64,000 bases of DNA from Hygrocybe punicea (GCA_963556145.1 OY744465.1:1736001-1800000); one strand, 5' to 3'; positions 20,641 to 31,954 are shown, counted from the stretch's first letter. Notes: generated from the letters alone by a model not told the origin. Numbers and translations: made by a program.

Positions 20641-22794
20641 GAGCTTTGCGGTTGGTTTGGGGTATCGGCCCTCTCGGAGCAGGTTGAGCTCAATGTCTGA
20701 ATATGGTAGGGTCGCATCAATGATGAAGCGGTCGAGACCGGCTGGTATCTCAAAGGGGGGTAAGAGGAGGTGGTAGGGAGGATAGATGCCCCGGGAGGGG
20801 CCATCGGCTGGGTTGAATTTGCTGGGGATGTAGGTTGCATGGATCGAGAGAATGGAATCACAAGACTCGATGAAGTTGTGGATGCGTTTAAAGACATCGT
20901 TGATGGCTGCGTTCCTGCTGCGGCCGTTTGGCCAGCCTTCGACGACTCCCATGTTGTCCCCAAATAATTCAAAGTGGTGGCCAGTTGTTGCAGACCGGGC
21001 GACTGATCGAATGAGGAGTTCAAATCCCAGGGCCTCCGCCCAGCCGATGTCACGTTTACCATTAAGGGTCTGCCATCCTGGAATGAGGCGCCAAGCACGC
21101 CAGCGGCCAGCGATGACGATTCCGATGCCAATGCCCGAACTGGCATCTGAGAAGGCGTGGAGGTCTGTGAGGTGGACAGGGCTTGGGATTGTCCGGCCAA
21201 GGAATGGTTGGGCCAGTTTGGCGCACCACCATTGCAGGTCTTCACGGATTGTCCGGTCAGCGTGGCGTGGCATGAGAGGACGGTCACCGTAGATGCCCAG
21301 CATGTTCTCCAGGCCAGTGAGGTAGGCACGGCCTGGAGGGACCACCAGGGATGCATGAAGGAGCTTTCCGTAGATTTGTTGTACGTCGCCAAGGGTGTGG
21401 GTAGGCGAGTGCTCCCATTCGTGGGTTGAGGCGAGGTATTTGGTCTTCTTCTTTGGTGGAAGGGAGACCGTGAGTGTTTCCAGGTTCCAATCCAGGCCGA
21501 TGAATGTCGTCGTTGAAGCAAAGGGCAGGTCCTTGGATTTTTCCCAGGGGATACCAAGCTGATCGGACAGGCGATCAATGTCGTCGAAGTTGTAGGCAAA
21601 GAGTTGGTCCCCGGAGGGGCGGGGTGAGCAGGATGATAGATCGAGGCAGGGGGAAGAGCAGTCTTCGTCAAATTCTTCAAGGGTGCCATCGGGAAAAACT
21701 CTCCCGCCAAACCAGAGGCGCCCACCATCGTGATGTCGGCCACGGGGGGTAATGTCGGCATGCCAGTCTCTGCGACGCATGTTGTATTCCTGGAGGTGCT
21801 CTCGAAGGATCCGGAAGAAAATGTGGTCGTCGACCCATTTGGAGAGAGGCGCCATCCCATGGCAACGGAATAGCTCGGTGCCTGCGTCACTGACGGAGCC
21901 ATACACTCCAGCAGATGGTGCCACCCCAAAGCAGGTGGCAGTGTCGATGCAAAATTCGTCGGCAGCGAGTCGGACAACGGCACCTGGCCATTGGGAGGGG
22001 TGCAGGGGGATGGTCCGGTATGCCTCTGCCACATCTCTTGTGGCTGCCTGAGAGCCGGGGGGCAGGCGTGAGATGAGTAAGGACACAATTGAGAAAGTCC
22101 CCCAGGTGCTGGGGAAGCGGTCCGAGTCGATCTGGGAGTTGATAGAGGGGCTTGGGAATTTTGCTGAGGTCTTATGAGGGAACGAATAGTTTTGTACGTT
22201 GCGGAAGTGATTCGGTCGGCCTGGTTTGGGTATGATGCCAAAGGGGGCCGTCTGGAAGGGGCCGATGAGTATCTCAAGAGTTGACTGTGAGAAGGGGCCC
22301 AGGTATCGGCCTTTGGACAGCTCTTTGGATACAATTTTTTGGAATTCGGAACTATGTTCAATGATGGAGTCTTTGTTTGGCGGCGCTTGGGTGCGTGAAA
22401 TGGTGGGTATCTCAAGATTGAAACCATATTGCATACTTCGAGGGAGGTGATCATAGCGAGGCCAGATGTTGGTTGAATGGAGTAGTGCTTCCCAAGCATC
22501 TGGTTTATAGGGAGTGAGGGCTTGATGCTTTCTGCGCTCGAGGACAGCCTTGTGCGCCATGAGTGGTATGACCACATCTGGAGCAGATGTGACGATTGTC
22601 GTGGTGGGTGCTGGTGCAGCCGGCAACGTGTTGGAAGTCGACGCAGATGGGGCGGCCATCGCGGAGCAAGAGGGACTTGTTGATGCGCTGTGCAAGCGCA
22701 AGGTGGAGTCCATCCCAGGTATGTGTTGCAGCGCATTCCACAATTCTGTGTGGGTGGCGACCGAGGCATACGGCGCAGGCAGAGTAGCCCCCAC
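20545..22794 (-). CDS. DIRS reverse transcriptase / RNase H
   Basis: A continuous 749-residue frame. RT landmarks: FGIIPKPGRPNHFRNVQNYSFPH, RDVAEAYRTIPLHPSQWPG, FGVAPSAGVYGSVSD, and the active-site loop KWVDDHIFF. RNase H landmarks: HAFSDASSGIGIGIVIAGRW, GWAEALGFELLI, ELFGDNMGVVEGW and IPSKFNPADGPSRG. It copies the element RNA into DNA. It overlaps the gag-like ORF (ending 22505) and the recombinase. No stops or frameshifts. Confidence 0.9.
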   Translation of the reverse strand: MGATLPAPYASVATHTELWNALQHIPGMDSTLRLHSASTSPSCSAMAAPSASTSNTLPAAPAPTTTIVTSAPDVVIPLMAHKAVLERRKHQALTPYKPDAWEALLHSTNIWPRYDHLPRSMQYGFNLEIPTISRTQAPPNKDSIIEHSSEFQKIVSKELSKGRYLGPFSQSTLEILIGPFQTAPFGIIPKPGRPNHFRNVQNYSFPHKTSAKFPSPSINSQIDSDRFPSTWGTFSIVSLLISRLPPGSQAATRDVAEAYRTIPLHPSQWPGAVVRLAADEFCIDTATCFGVAPSAGVYGSVSDAGTELFRCHGMAPLSKWVDDHIFFRILREHLQEYNMRRRDWHADITPRGRHHDGGRLWFGGRVFPDGTLEEFDEDCSSPCLDLSSCSPRPSGDQLFAYNFDDIDRLSDQLGIPWEKSKDLPFASTTTFIGLDWNLETLTVSLPPKKKTKYLASTHEWEHSPTHTLGDVQQIYGKLLHASLVVPPGRAYLTGLENMLGIYGDRPLMPRHADRTIREDLQWWCAKLAQPFLGRTIPSPVHLTDLHAFSDASSGIGIGIVIAGRWRAWRLIPGWQTLNGKRDIGWAEALGFELLIRSVARSATTGHHFELFGDNMGVVEGWPNGRSRNAAINDVFKRIHNFIESCDSILSIHATYIPSKFNPADGPSRGIYPPYHLLLPPFEIPAGLDRFIIDATLPYSDIELNLLREGRYPKPTAKLIADSLRNPGPPQKQPTNFETELRALQSQWSG

Positions 22795-24246
22795 TGCCTG
22801 CGCCTGCCCAAAAATCCGACTTCTTTTCTGGACATCCTCGGCTGTCGCGAAGCTGGGGTGGAGACCCAGATCTTCTGCGAGTGTCAGTTAACCGCTTGTG
22901 CTCTCGGCTCCGTCTGGAGGGGGAGACGTTGTAAGGGGTGCTGTGGGCGGAACTAATGTCCTGGTCAGCCTGAGCGCATGGGTGCATAGGGCGCAGGAGC
23001 AGAGGAGCATGCATAGAGCAAGGGTGTGGCATGCGTGGAGCAAGGGTGTGGCATGCATGGAGCAAGGGTGTGGCATGCATGGAGCAAATAAGGGGCATGC
23101 ATAGAGCAAGAGGGGGCGTGCGTGGAGCAGAGGAGGCATGCGCGATGTAAAGAGGAGGGTGAAGGTTATTGTTTTTTGGTAGGTAACGGTAGAGGGAAAT
23201 GTGGGGGGGGCGACAGTCAGCAAGTGATCCGTCATTAGAGGGAGGGAGGGAGGACTCACGCGGAAGTCCTTGATGTTGTCCTTGTGCTTCCGATCTTCCC
23301 AGTATACCTCTTCTTTGGTTTTGCGCAAGACGGATTCATCTATTATAGAGATGTTGTAGGCGCCGCGGGGCGAGGGGATGGCGAGGTGCCATAGCCGTCG
23401 TTGTCTGGCCTGGTATAAGAGCAGGGCTTTCTGGTTGAGGGGGTCGTGGGAGGACCGCATCTCGTGGATCTGAAGCTTGCCCCAGAAGGAGGCGAGCATG
23501 GCCACGCGATCAGCTGGCCAGTCGGCCTCTTCCATGGCGAGGATCATCCGGGGGACGGCTTGACAGAAATCTTCCCATTTGACGTCCCTGTCATCAAGGG
23601 CCTTGTTGGAGTCTCTGGCAGCAGCAGCCGGTACCCAGGATGTCGAGCCATCAGGCTTCTGGGCCATCACCATGGCGTCATCGTTGACTGTGGCATGTGC
23701 CTGCATTGCCTCATCTAGGCCCTCATTAGTGTAGTACCAGAGTTCGACGTATTGCCCTCTATCCATCTTCTTGGTGGCGTAGTTGGACGCGAAGACGGGG
23801 GTGATGGAGGGCATCGGCCGATTCGGGATGGGGATGTACTTGGCCTTGTTCTTCTTCATCTCTTCCTTTCGCACATCCTCTCGCTCTTGGGCGGCTAGGA
23901 GAGCGTGTTGTTCTGCGGCCGCTTGCATCTGTAAAAACCGTTCTGCTTGTTCTGTGGCGTCGTTGTGTATCTGATCCTGCCATAATTGCTTCTCTAGGTT
24001 GTTACCAGCTGTCCAGACGTTGGTGAGCAGTTGTACTGCTTGCGCCTCTGTTGTTGTGGCATTGACAAAGGGTGCTCGAGTTTGGGCATAAAAGGCAGAT
24101 GCGTAGTCAGGGCACTGGAGTTGCGCAGGGTCAAAGAGGAGTCGAGGCATCAAAGGAGTTGGTGTGTGATTTCGGAGTGAAATGAAAGAGATAATTTGCT
24201 CTATTGAGCAGGGAAGATCTTTTGAAGTGGCAAGTGGTGGTGGCAT
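22505..24246 (-). CDS. DIRS gag-like protein with C-terminal zinc fingers
   Basis: The first exon runs from MPPPLATSKDLPC (24246; an alternative ATG is at 24150) through a helical, glutamine-rich region (ERFLQMQAAAEQHALLAAQEREDVRKEE) to a GT donor at about 23259. The second exon, entered near 22970, ends at 22505 with CAVCLGRHPHRIVEC and later HICSRCGHTTHGAQGCP, the cysteine clusters typical of basidiomycete DIRS Gag. Between them are diverged 20-30 bp repeats of GCATGCATGGAGCAAG (23010-23140). The intron limits are my inference. Confidence 0.7.
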
Positions 24247-24338
24247 GAGCTGAGAGGCAGACGCGCCACAACTTGCCAGATTTGTACATAGACTTAATTC
24301 TAATTCACACTCATTCTTTGTGTTTGTTAGAAGACAAT
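24179..24338 (-). repeat. DIRS split direct repeat A1
   Basis: 160 bp matching A2. Its outer edge (AGAAGACAAT) is the 5' end of the element and is followed by the resumed Harbinger terminal repeat. Confidence 0.85.
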
Positions 24339-24562
24339 AATTTAACACTCAGCAAACCTTCGTGTCCGGTTAGCCCTCCCCGATCATTCCAGAATCTCCA
24401 TCCCAGGATTGCCTCCCTGCCCCCGAATTTGCCGGGATGCTCTACACCCATCTCCATACTGCCCTTTGGCTATGTTTAAGATAATATTACCATTTTCAGT
24501 AGCCTACATTTTGCCTATAAATACAGGGTTCTTTTGACTCAATTAATCCAGACTCTTTTGTA

Positions 24563-26131
24563 ATGCCTCGGGTTTCTCAACGCCAGCAGCTGAGAAATGC
24601 TATCAAAGAAGCACAAAATAACCTTATCCTAGCCAGATACCATCACCTTATGGGATTGGTACTGGATGATATGTTGTCTGATGCTGATTCTGACTCTGAC
24701 TCTGACTCTGCTATGGACTTCCAAATTCCTTCATCTGATCCTATTTCTGATGAATCCATGACAGACTCTCTATCTTCTGATGGTGATGATGAAATTCTTG
24801 CAGGTAATTTATTTGAGACTATCTGACTTTGACCCTAATTTGATGATAATTTCATAGGTCTTGTATTTGAGGAACTACACAAGACTCTTGCTGCCCTAGA
24901 TGATGAAGTCCAAACAGCTCGGGTTCTCAATCATCGTCCACCACCTCCTCGAGCCCCTCAAATTCAGCTTCTTGCTGAATGGGCTACTGCACACCCCAAT
25001 CGTTTTCGCCGCAAAGTCCGTGTCCTTCCTGCTGTGTTTGATGAACTTGTCAGGAGGATCCAGGATCATCCGATTTTCTCAACTTGGGGTCAGCTCCCTG
25101 CATACTTCCAGCTTGCCATTTTTCTCAATCGTGCTGGGCACTATGGCAATGCTGCAACTACTGAAGATGTGGGTGAGTGGGCTGGGGTTTCAGTTGGCAC
25201 AGTTTACAATTGCAGCTCTCGTGTTCTTGTCTCTTTACACGATGAAGTTATGCATTGGAACATCCAAGATCCAGCTTGTATGGAGGAGAAAAACAGAGCC
25301 AAGGCATGGGTTGAAGCAAAAACTTGTAAAGGTTGGAGAAATGGATACCTCTCCTGTGATGGGTCATGCTTCAACCTCTTTCAAAAACCTGGATACCATG
25401 GAGAAACTTTCTATGACAAAAAGAGCAATTATTCTCTTAATTGTCAAGTTGAGTTCTTCTTTGTAATATTTATATGATATTGACATTTATTTTTAGGTCA
25501 TTTGTCTTCCCCACAATTTGCAGATTGTGGACTATGTGGCTGGTGTGGTTGGAAGCATTCATGATTCAGCCGTTTTCGATACTACCCGCATTGCTCGACA
25601 GCCAGAAGCATTCTTTGCACCTGGTGAGTGGATGTGGGCTGATTCTGCATATCCATGCCATCCATGGTGTGTCCCACCCTTCATCAAGCCACGACGTGGA
25701 CAGCTCAATGCTCGGCAAGGAACCTTCAACTACCACCTCTCAAAGGTTTGTTTGATGTTGCAATCCCAGAAATTCAGTTCAAACTCCATACATTTCAGAT
25801 TCGTGTACGGTCTGAACACTTGTTTGGTGCTTTAAAAGGTCGCTTTCAGTCACTCCGGGAACTTCGGTTTAAGATCCAGAACGAGAAGGATATGGCTCTT
25901 GTCACCCTCTGGATTCGTTGCTGCCTAATACTACACAACATGATAATCAAGATTGAGGAGACATTTGGCTCAAGGGATACATGGGAGTGGGCTAAGGATG
26001 ATGGAGAGTACACCAGTGATGAAGAAGACTTTGAGGAGGAGGAGCAGGAGGGTGAAGAGGGTGAAGCAGTTCAAATTGGTAGCCTAGATGGGCAGGCATT
26101 TCGGGAAAGGCTTATGAGGATTTTGTTGTGA
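24563..26131 (+). CDS. PIF/Harbinger transposase (DDE_Tnp_4 type)
   Basis: Four exons: 24563-24803, 24858-25447, 25497-25745, 25799-26131. They join to 470 residues. An acidic Asp-Ser run (DADSDSDSDSDS) lies near the N terminus, followed by a helix-turn-helix-like region (AATTEDVGEWAGVSVGTVYN). Catalytic residues are Asp248 in SCDGSCFNLF, Asp300 in GSIHDSAVF and Glu366 in RSEHLFGALKGRF. The acidic tail (DEEDFEEEEQEGEE) is usual. It cuts and pastes the element at its roughly 99-bp ends. Reading frame intact, introns 49-54 nt. Confidence 0.92.
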
Positions 26132-26229
26132 TCTGCTGGTTAAATTTCTCTGTATTTACAATGCAGGCATGATGGTATATTTATTATACAAAAACCACAA
26201 AAAAAATACAACATGGGCCACCATAAGAA

Positions 26230-27971
26230 TTATTCAGAAATCGGAGGGAAATTCACTGCTGGTATATCCCTAACAAGCTCCATCTCTCTCACCTTGAGTG
26301 CTTGCCTTTGGGTTTTTTCCCTCTCCATCTCCAGCTCAATCCTCAACTGCTTGATTTGAAACTGTGCCAAGGACAACTCGTGATCATGCTTTCGATCCAC
26401 CTCGGTCTTTGCCAAATCGATTTTTGCTAAATTGAGCTCATGCTCGTGTTGGGCTTTCCGATCCTCCGTCTCCTTAGACTTGGCCTCCTCCCGAATAAAA
26501 CGTAGATCCATTTTTTGTTTTTTGTTTGAGACGCTGGTGTGATAGGTGGATGTGAGTGATTGGATTGAAGAAAGGCTGTCCGAGACATTGCCTGCCGAAT
26601 CCGTGGCACGTTTACGTCTTTTTTCAGGTGAGGGACCGGGACCAGATCCAGATGATTGTGACCACGGAGTAGGCATATTTACCTGGGACATGTGTGGCAT
26701 GGATTGTTGTCGACGGAAAGGCGTACGGAGAGACATGGATTGTGTCTGCAAAGAATGGTCTTCTGATCCGGATCCAGACGCCCAACTGATAGGGCTCTCA
26801 CTCCGGGAGGGGGGGTTGGATGAACGGGGTAGCAGGTATTGGTGGGAAGGGCCGAAAGGCGGAAGACGCGGACTCCTTTCCGGCGTCGTCCGTGACATCC
26901 ATGTACCGTCCCCGCTGCCAACTGGGCTTTCCACGGTGTTGGTGCCAAATGCGGGATCCGGACACTCGTCAAAAATGAAATTCAGAGGTGTAAGGGGGGC
27001 TAGAATATGATTGGTGGGAAGCCGGGTTGAAAAGGGGTGAGGGCTGGCGTTGATGGGGATTTCTGGGATATGTTGGGTGGTATTGGAAGTGGAGGATGCT
27101 ATGGGTGAATGTAGAGGGCCAGGGTGTCCAAATCATCGAGTGATTGTGGCTGTGAGTGTTGAACATCGGCAGGTACTTGGCTGGATGATGGGATAGCCGG
27201 AATGGTGGCCGTTTGCATCCTTGGGTTGCGAAAGAGCGCGGCAGCTTGCTGGTCGAGGTTTTGACCAGTATCAGAAGTGGCCGGACTTGGATTGTGACTC
27301 GGAAGTTGCTTCCAGAGCCCATGTAGATCCTGGAACCACGGAAATTCATGCATGGCACGATCTGCTGGCTTTTTGAGCAAATGCAATGGTAATAAAAAAA
27401 TAACAAACTTACTGATGGGGTTAACATGACCCGATTCATCCTCAGCACGAATTCCAGCACCGGTTTGATTGAGACCACGCATAATATCGCGATATTTCGT
27501 TTTCAGGCTATATAGTTGTAAATCAGTATGATCCCGGTACACACGAAACAAAACTTACGTCTGTAAGCGGTTTTCAATGGTCTTCGCATACTTTTCGATG
27601 TTGGTTTCATATGTAGCAAGAACTTGAGGATCTTCATCAACCGAAAAGATAGCCCGAGCAATGCGGTTGTAAATCACATTCCGCGATTCCTTTCCAACTT
27701 TCTTCTTCCAGTTGTCGGCCTTAGCATCCTGAGTAGAGTCAGAAAACAGGAGCAATCGGTCGGCAGGGTGGTCCTTCAACCAGCAAACAAGTCGATCTGT
27801 TCGAGCACTGTGTTTGCCCTCCCAATAGACTTTGATTTTCGCAACATCGGCGCTGATATCTGGAGACGGACCAGGAGCACGACCTTCTACTCCTTTGCCC
27901 TTGTAGCTTGCTTGCATTGTGGTGGACCTTTTAGATTTACGTCTCGGAGTCGTGTAATGTCGGGCAGGCAT
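26230..27971 (-). CDS. Harbinger accessory protein (probable Myb/SANT-type DNA-binding partner)
   Basis: Convergent with the transposase, the usual second gene of Harbinger elements. Exon 1 (27971-27555) has a helical domain with DRLVCWLKDHPADRLLLFSDST and NWKKKVGKESRNVIYNRIARAIF, like the tryptophan-spaced helices of a SANT-like fold. Later exons give LKTKYRDIMRGLNQTGAGIRAEDE and HEFPWFQDLHGLWKQLP, a Ser/Pro-rich linker, and a C-terminal coiled coil (EDRKAQHEHELNLAKIDLAK). The join between 27180 and 27000 needs a frame change I could not place as an intron, so it may carry a one-base shift. The start ATG lies at the inner edge of the terminal repeat. Confidence 0.65.
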
Positions 27972-28069
27972 GAAGGTTTGCTGAGTGTTAAATTACTACT
28001 GTATATAGAAATAACTACATATTTGTCATCCACTAGCCGAGTCACTAGTCGAGCCTTGAGAACCATTAA

Positions 28070-28167
28070 TAGTGTTGCCACAGCTCGGTCCGGCTCGGCT
28101 CGGCTACGGCTAACAACGGCTAACCCATATATGGGTTGATAGCCGGACCGGACCGTTGTGGCAACTA
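28070..28167. repeat. 98-bp hAT-like MITE
   Basis: Ends are TAGTGTTGCCACAGCTC and, inverted, TAGTTGCCACAACGG. The centre is palindromic (CCCATATATGGG). Flanking 8-mers ACCATTAA and GCCATCCA agree at only 5 of 8 positions, so the target duplication is doubtful. It shares the TAGTGTTGCC start of elements A, D and E. Confidence 0.55.
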
Positions 28168-28219
28168 GCCATCCAAAAAAGGAAATTAATAGCAGACAAC
28201 CACTAAGGTCGAATCTCAC

Positions 28220-29203
28220 TAGGGCAGGTCAAGGGTATGCAATACCCCCAGGGGTTAAGAGTATGGGTACCACGGGTTAAGGGTACAAGTCCAGCCTCAG
28301 AATACCCGCAGTACCCACATGGGTACAGTCATTCCTGGCTCCCTGAGACACCCTGGTTCCTTGAGACAAAAGGCCCGGAAGCTATCAATTTTGTAGAATA
28401 CCCCCTCGGACTTGTTTACAGTACATAGATAAACTACACACCTACCTTTTGATCCCAAAATTGCAGCGCCGGATGCTTGTCAGGCCTGGCACTGTGCAGA
28501 TCAGTGATGAAAATTCAATGAAATGTTCCAGAACTCCCCAAATGATGACACCAATGTCTGAAATTTGTGGTAGTTTTTGTCTCACACTTCATGCACACAC
28601 ATTTGTTCAAAAAAAACAAACCATCTGCACCCAAGAAATGTGTATTCTCTGCTCAATGGCCGGCACAGTGAGCGGCATGTCACATCACACTTCCCAATTA
28701 GGACTGATGCACGCACAAATTGCTTAGGAAGTCACGCTGATGTGACACTGTTGCAAGGACAGAGTTACGGCTAATAAGCACTTTTTCCAAAGATCGCTTT
28801 CATCGCCAATGTTCCTCACTTCTGATAAGACTTCTGAAGCTCTCACAGGTAATATGACATATTTGAGTATGAGACTGTGTATTTACATGAGGAAAGAAGT
28901 GTGTTTATTGTGAATTCCGAGGTGTAACTAAAATTGGCTGTCTCAAGGAGCCATGAATGACTGTATGGGCTGTATTTTTTTTGGGAGAAGAAACTTCAAA
29001 AACTCAATTTTGGGGGTATTTTTCGCTATTTTTGAGAGATATAATGAGAATCATTGCTTGTAAAAATATGTAAAAATGCTCTCAACACTCTCCACACTAT
29101 TCTAAACATTGTGTTCCTTTAGTCTAAAGGGATCCAACCAGTATTCCGTCCACAATAATCATCAAAACCACCAAAAACAGGTAAAAATGGGGTATTTCGC
29201 ACC
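28220..29203 (+). repeat. hAT-like repeat with TAGGG end, copy 2
   Basis: It starts TAGGGCAGGTCAAGGG and matches 1-372 in inverted orientation. The match is collinear except for the 638-bp MITE at 28326-28963 and an abrupt end near 29200, where the Ulp1/RNase-H-like gene begins. There is no matching 8-bp duplication, so this end is probably a deletion junction. Confidence 0.65.
28326..28963. mobile_element. 638-bp TA-target MITE (Tc1/mariner-like)
   Basis: Terminal inverted repeats of 25 bp begin CAGTCATTC and end TGAGACA, with 23 of 25 identical. They are flanked by TA (28324-28325 and 28964-28965). The uninterrupted site is readable in copy 1 of the host repeat (reverse strand of about 266-272, GGGTATGGGCTG), so the insertion boundary is proven. 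It encodes nothing recognisable. Confidence 0.9.
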
Positions 29204-29686
29204 TAGCATGCAGTCATAAACACTGAGAAAGGTTAAGACAGACAGAATTGATGTGATACTGACCTTAGTCACCTTGATTACATCTGGATTGGCCATGACT
29301 TCTCGCATTTGCTCCGGATTTGTAACACGTATTGGACCACCAACCGCACCAACTAAACAATGACTGCCCTGATTGGAATCCCAGTACAAATGCATGGAGC
29401 TGAATAATTTGGTGTCGTCACAGCTCAGTCCAATGGGCCCATCATAGTTAAGTGATGTCAAGTGGTTGGCAACAAGTTCAAATGTTTGGTCACAAATCTC
29501 CATCAGAAATTGTGGTTGCCGACCTTCTTTCATTCTGCCAAAGAAACCATGCTGGATGAATAATTTGCTACCAGTGCATGGTCAGCAATGCTCACCAAAA
29601 GCTGCATTGCGTACGCATCGGGAAATGCTCAGCTAGAGCCCGGTATGCGCGTGGGCTGTGGATGCTGATTATGTGCGATATCTCGT

Positions 29687-29927
29687 TTTAGAGATTGATA
29701 TCTCTCTGTGTGCGTATTCTCTTATTTTCTATTGTTACAGTTTACCTTATCTTCTTTACAATCCCACTTCACCATTTCTTCACCACAGTCCATTTATAGA
29801 TACTATACAGTACCTATATAGTGGCTTGTGTACATAGTTACAAACAAGTTGAGTTTTGGGTTTTGACCCCAGTGACAATGATCTTGCACACCCCGAATCC
29901 ACGCCTACCCAGGCCGCGTTCACCACA
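29687..29927 (+). repeat. 5' LTR of the non-autonomous element
   Basis: 241 bp, TTTAGAGATTG to CCACA. It matches 31955-32195 at nearly every position; the first bases differ (TTTAG versus TGTAG). Confidence 0.85.
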
Positions 29928-30420
29928 TCTGGAGCCCACCGCGAGGACTGTCAAGCTCACTTCACCTTTCTCTCTTTGCCTTTGCCATTTTTGGCATTTT
30001 ACACCTCTTTCTGGCAGCAACAGCGCCCCATAGTCAACAGTGCGCCATATTCAGCAGCATTTCAAGCCTCTCCAGTCGCTCAGCAACTCCTAGGCCCATT
30101 TCCAATGATTCCAACACCTACATATGGTTATTTCGTACCAGTCGCGCCTCCAGGGCTGCAGCACTTGGCCTTTTGGCCTTTTTGTCACAGCGTCACGGCC
30201 ACATCACACGGTGTTCAACATGCCCACCCCTTCGCATTTCCATTTATTTACACTAGTCCTGCCCCCCACACGCGTTTAAACACCACCAACAGACTCAGAA
30301 GACGACCCCCCACAGATCCCGCTCGAAAAACCACGCCCGGAAAGCCCCAGAATGGCCACAACAAACCCGTCCAACATGGAGCGCGTCTCACGCAGGAAAC
30401 GAGTAACCGAGACCCTGTAG

Positions 30421-31809
30421 ATGAAGGAAAATGCCCGCCATGCAACGGTTGTTGCATGTGCACCTTTAGGTATGCCCCCCATCATCGTCCCCGTGGTTCC
30501 CGTGCAGGAAAACGCATCCGCGCACGCCAACACAACGTCAACACGCGTATCGACGTGTCCCCCCTCGTTTCACACCCGAGTCGCCCCCCATTTGCGCCTC
30601 CGGACACGCTGTCGTCCCCAGAGACGAACCATGATGCACCCCTACCATCTGCGCCCTCGTCAGCCTCAGGACAACGCGCCCACGTGCCCCAACATGTCGA
30701 AAACACGCGTATCGACGCGTCCCCCCTCGTTTCTGGCTCAAATCACCCCCCGTTCGCATCTACGGACTCGCCGTCGTCCCCGGATGCAAGTCACGACCTA
30801 CGCCCACCGTCTGCACTCGCGCCGTCCCCAGGAAAACGCGTCCCCGCGCACCCAAGGCCGTGTTCCATGCGTCTCAGCGTGTCTGCCCCCGTTTCGCCCC
30901 GCGTTCGCGTCTACGGCCTCACCGTCGTCCCCGGAAGCGAACCGTGACATGCTCCCGCCATCTGTCCCCGCGCCGTCACCAGAAAGCCCCACCTACACCC
31001 AACAGATGCCGTCTTCAACGCGTATTAACGCATCCGCCTCCATTTCCGTCTCGTTTCGCCCACTGTCTGCACCTACGCTCTCGCTGTCGCCCTCAGACGC
31101 GAACCGTCACACGCCCCCGCCGTCTGACCCCGCGCCGTCGCCAGAAAAATGCGTCCACGCGCATATCGACACATCCGCCCCCGTTCTGCTCTCGTTTCGA
31201 CCCCCGGCAGCCGCGTACCACTGACAGGACCCCCATATCGCCCTCCGTGACACCGTTCAAGCCGCCCCCACCACGTTCGAGCCTCCAACACTGTCCCACA
31301 TCGCCCCACCATTGGCCCCTGTGTTCCATCATCCAGGACCAACGCTGGACCCACAGACCAGCCCCTATGCCCATGTTCATGCCCCCGTGCCTCTGTACGG
31401 CACCCTCCCATCCCAAACGAGTTCGCCCCCATCCTTCTTCGATGCCCCCAACACACCATGTCACCCGCTACCCCAGTCAACCCTGCATGCCCACGATCCA
31501 CCCCACGGAGCCTCGCAGGCCCATTCGGTAGCCCATACCATGACCCCGCACTCAACCCCATCCTGCTACGCCCATGCACCGCTGCTCCATGACTTCGTTC
31601 CACTAAGACAAACTGGCCTACTTGAGGTCATGTCGTCCTCTGTGCCTGAACTGGAGTCTGTTGCTGTCGACGATATACGTTCAACCCTACTTGCGCTCGA
31701 GTCGGCATTGCTATCCCTTAAGGCCATCAAAGTTTTGGAGCAGAAGATGGTTAAGTTGGCTGATCGGTTAGAGAAGTTGGAAGGTTATGTGTTGGAAGAT
31801 TATTGTTGA
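30421..31809 (+). other. Pro/Ser-rich repeat region with short C-terminal coiled coil
   Basis: The internal region of the LTR element. About five diverged 140-170 bp repeats, each opening with an ACGCGTATCGACG-like block followed by CCCCCTCGTTTC (30540, 30711, 30866, 31018, 31157). All three plus frames are partly open, so codon use alone cannot choose. The most gene-like part is the end, VPELESVAVDDIRSTLLALE followed by a charged leucine-rich helix and a stop at 31809. It could be a gag-like or recombination-shaped non-coding body; I do not recognise a product. Confidence 0.4.
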
Positions 31810-31954
31810 GTTCATTGGATTTTTTTGTTTTTTTGTTTTTGTTTTTGTTTTCAGTATTGTCCCTCCCCTTCCTCCTCACTTTTTTTTCCACCTGTTTCTT
31901 CATTCCTTGCCTTGTGTGAGACTGAGGACAGTCTCTATTTGTGTCCCTAGTGGA

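Larger units (their letters stand above)
18628..24338 (-). mobile_element. PAT-type DIRS tyrosine-recombinase retrotransposon
   Basis: A 5.7-kb element on the minus strand: gag-like ORF, RT/RNase H ORF, then tyrosine recombinase. It is bounded by split direct repeats in the order A1 - ORFs - B1 - A2 - B2, the PAT arrangement. There is no target duplication: the flanking CAGTAG and TAATTTAAC are contiguous in the other Harbinger terminal repeat, giving an exact empty site. DIRS elements integrate as circles through their recombinase, and the B1-A2 junction mimics the circle joint. All ORFs look open, so the copy may be competent. Confidence 0.9.
18555..28067. mobile_element. PIF/Harbinger DNA transposon (two genes), interrupted by a DIRS element
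   Basis: Terminal inverted repeats of about 99 bp: the left is 18555-18627 plus 24339-24364, split by the DIRS insertion, and the right ends at 28067. They differ at about two positions. Outer ends read AATGGTTCTCAAGGCTCG. A candidate 3-bp duplication AAT (18552-18554 and 28068-28070) flanks it; this is the right length for PIF/Harbinger although the usual target is TWA. Inside are a DDE transposase (+) and an accessory DNA-binding-type gene (-), transcribed convergently. Without the 5.7-kb DIRS insertion the element is about 3.8 kb and looks potentially autonomous. Confidence 0.88.

Noticed and set aside
20640..22835. N-terminal half of a 1156-codon frame on the minus strand
   Set aside because: It overlaps the RT/RNase H frame in another phase and has low-quality composition. 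Only its last third, the recombinase, is real.
1..29203. A giant (about 29 kb) transposon bounded by the inverted copies at 1-372 and 28220-29203
   Set aside because: Each copy has its own TAGGG start pointing the same way relative to a small repeat, they adjoin unrelated elements, and independent TE ends fill the interval. There is no captain-type gene.
29856..30947. 363-codon secreted or adhesin-like Pro-rich gene
   Set aside because: It begins inside an LTR and crosses the internal repeats of a non-autonomous retroelement; all plus frames are equally open there.
31073..31603. Minus-strand 176-codon frame in the LTR element
   Set aside because: It is an antisense shadow of GC-rich repeats.
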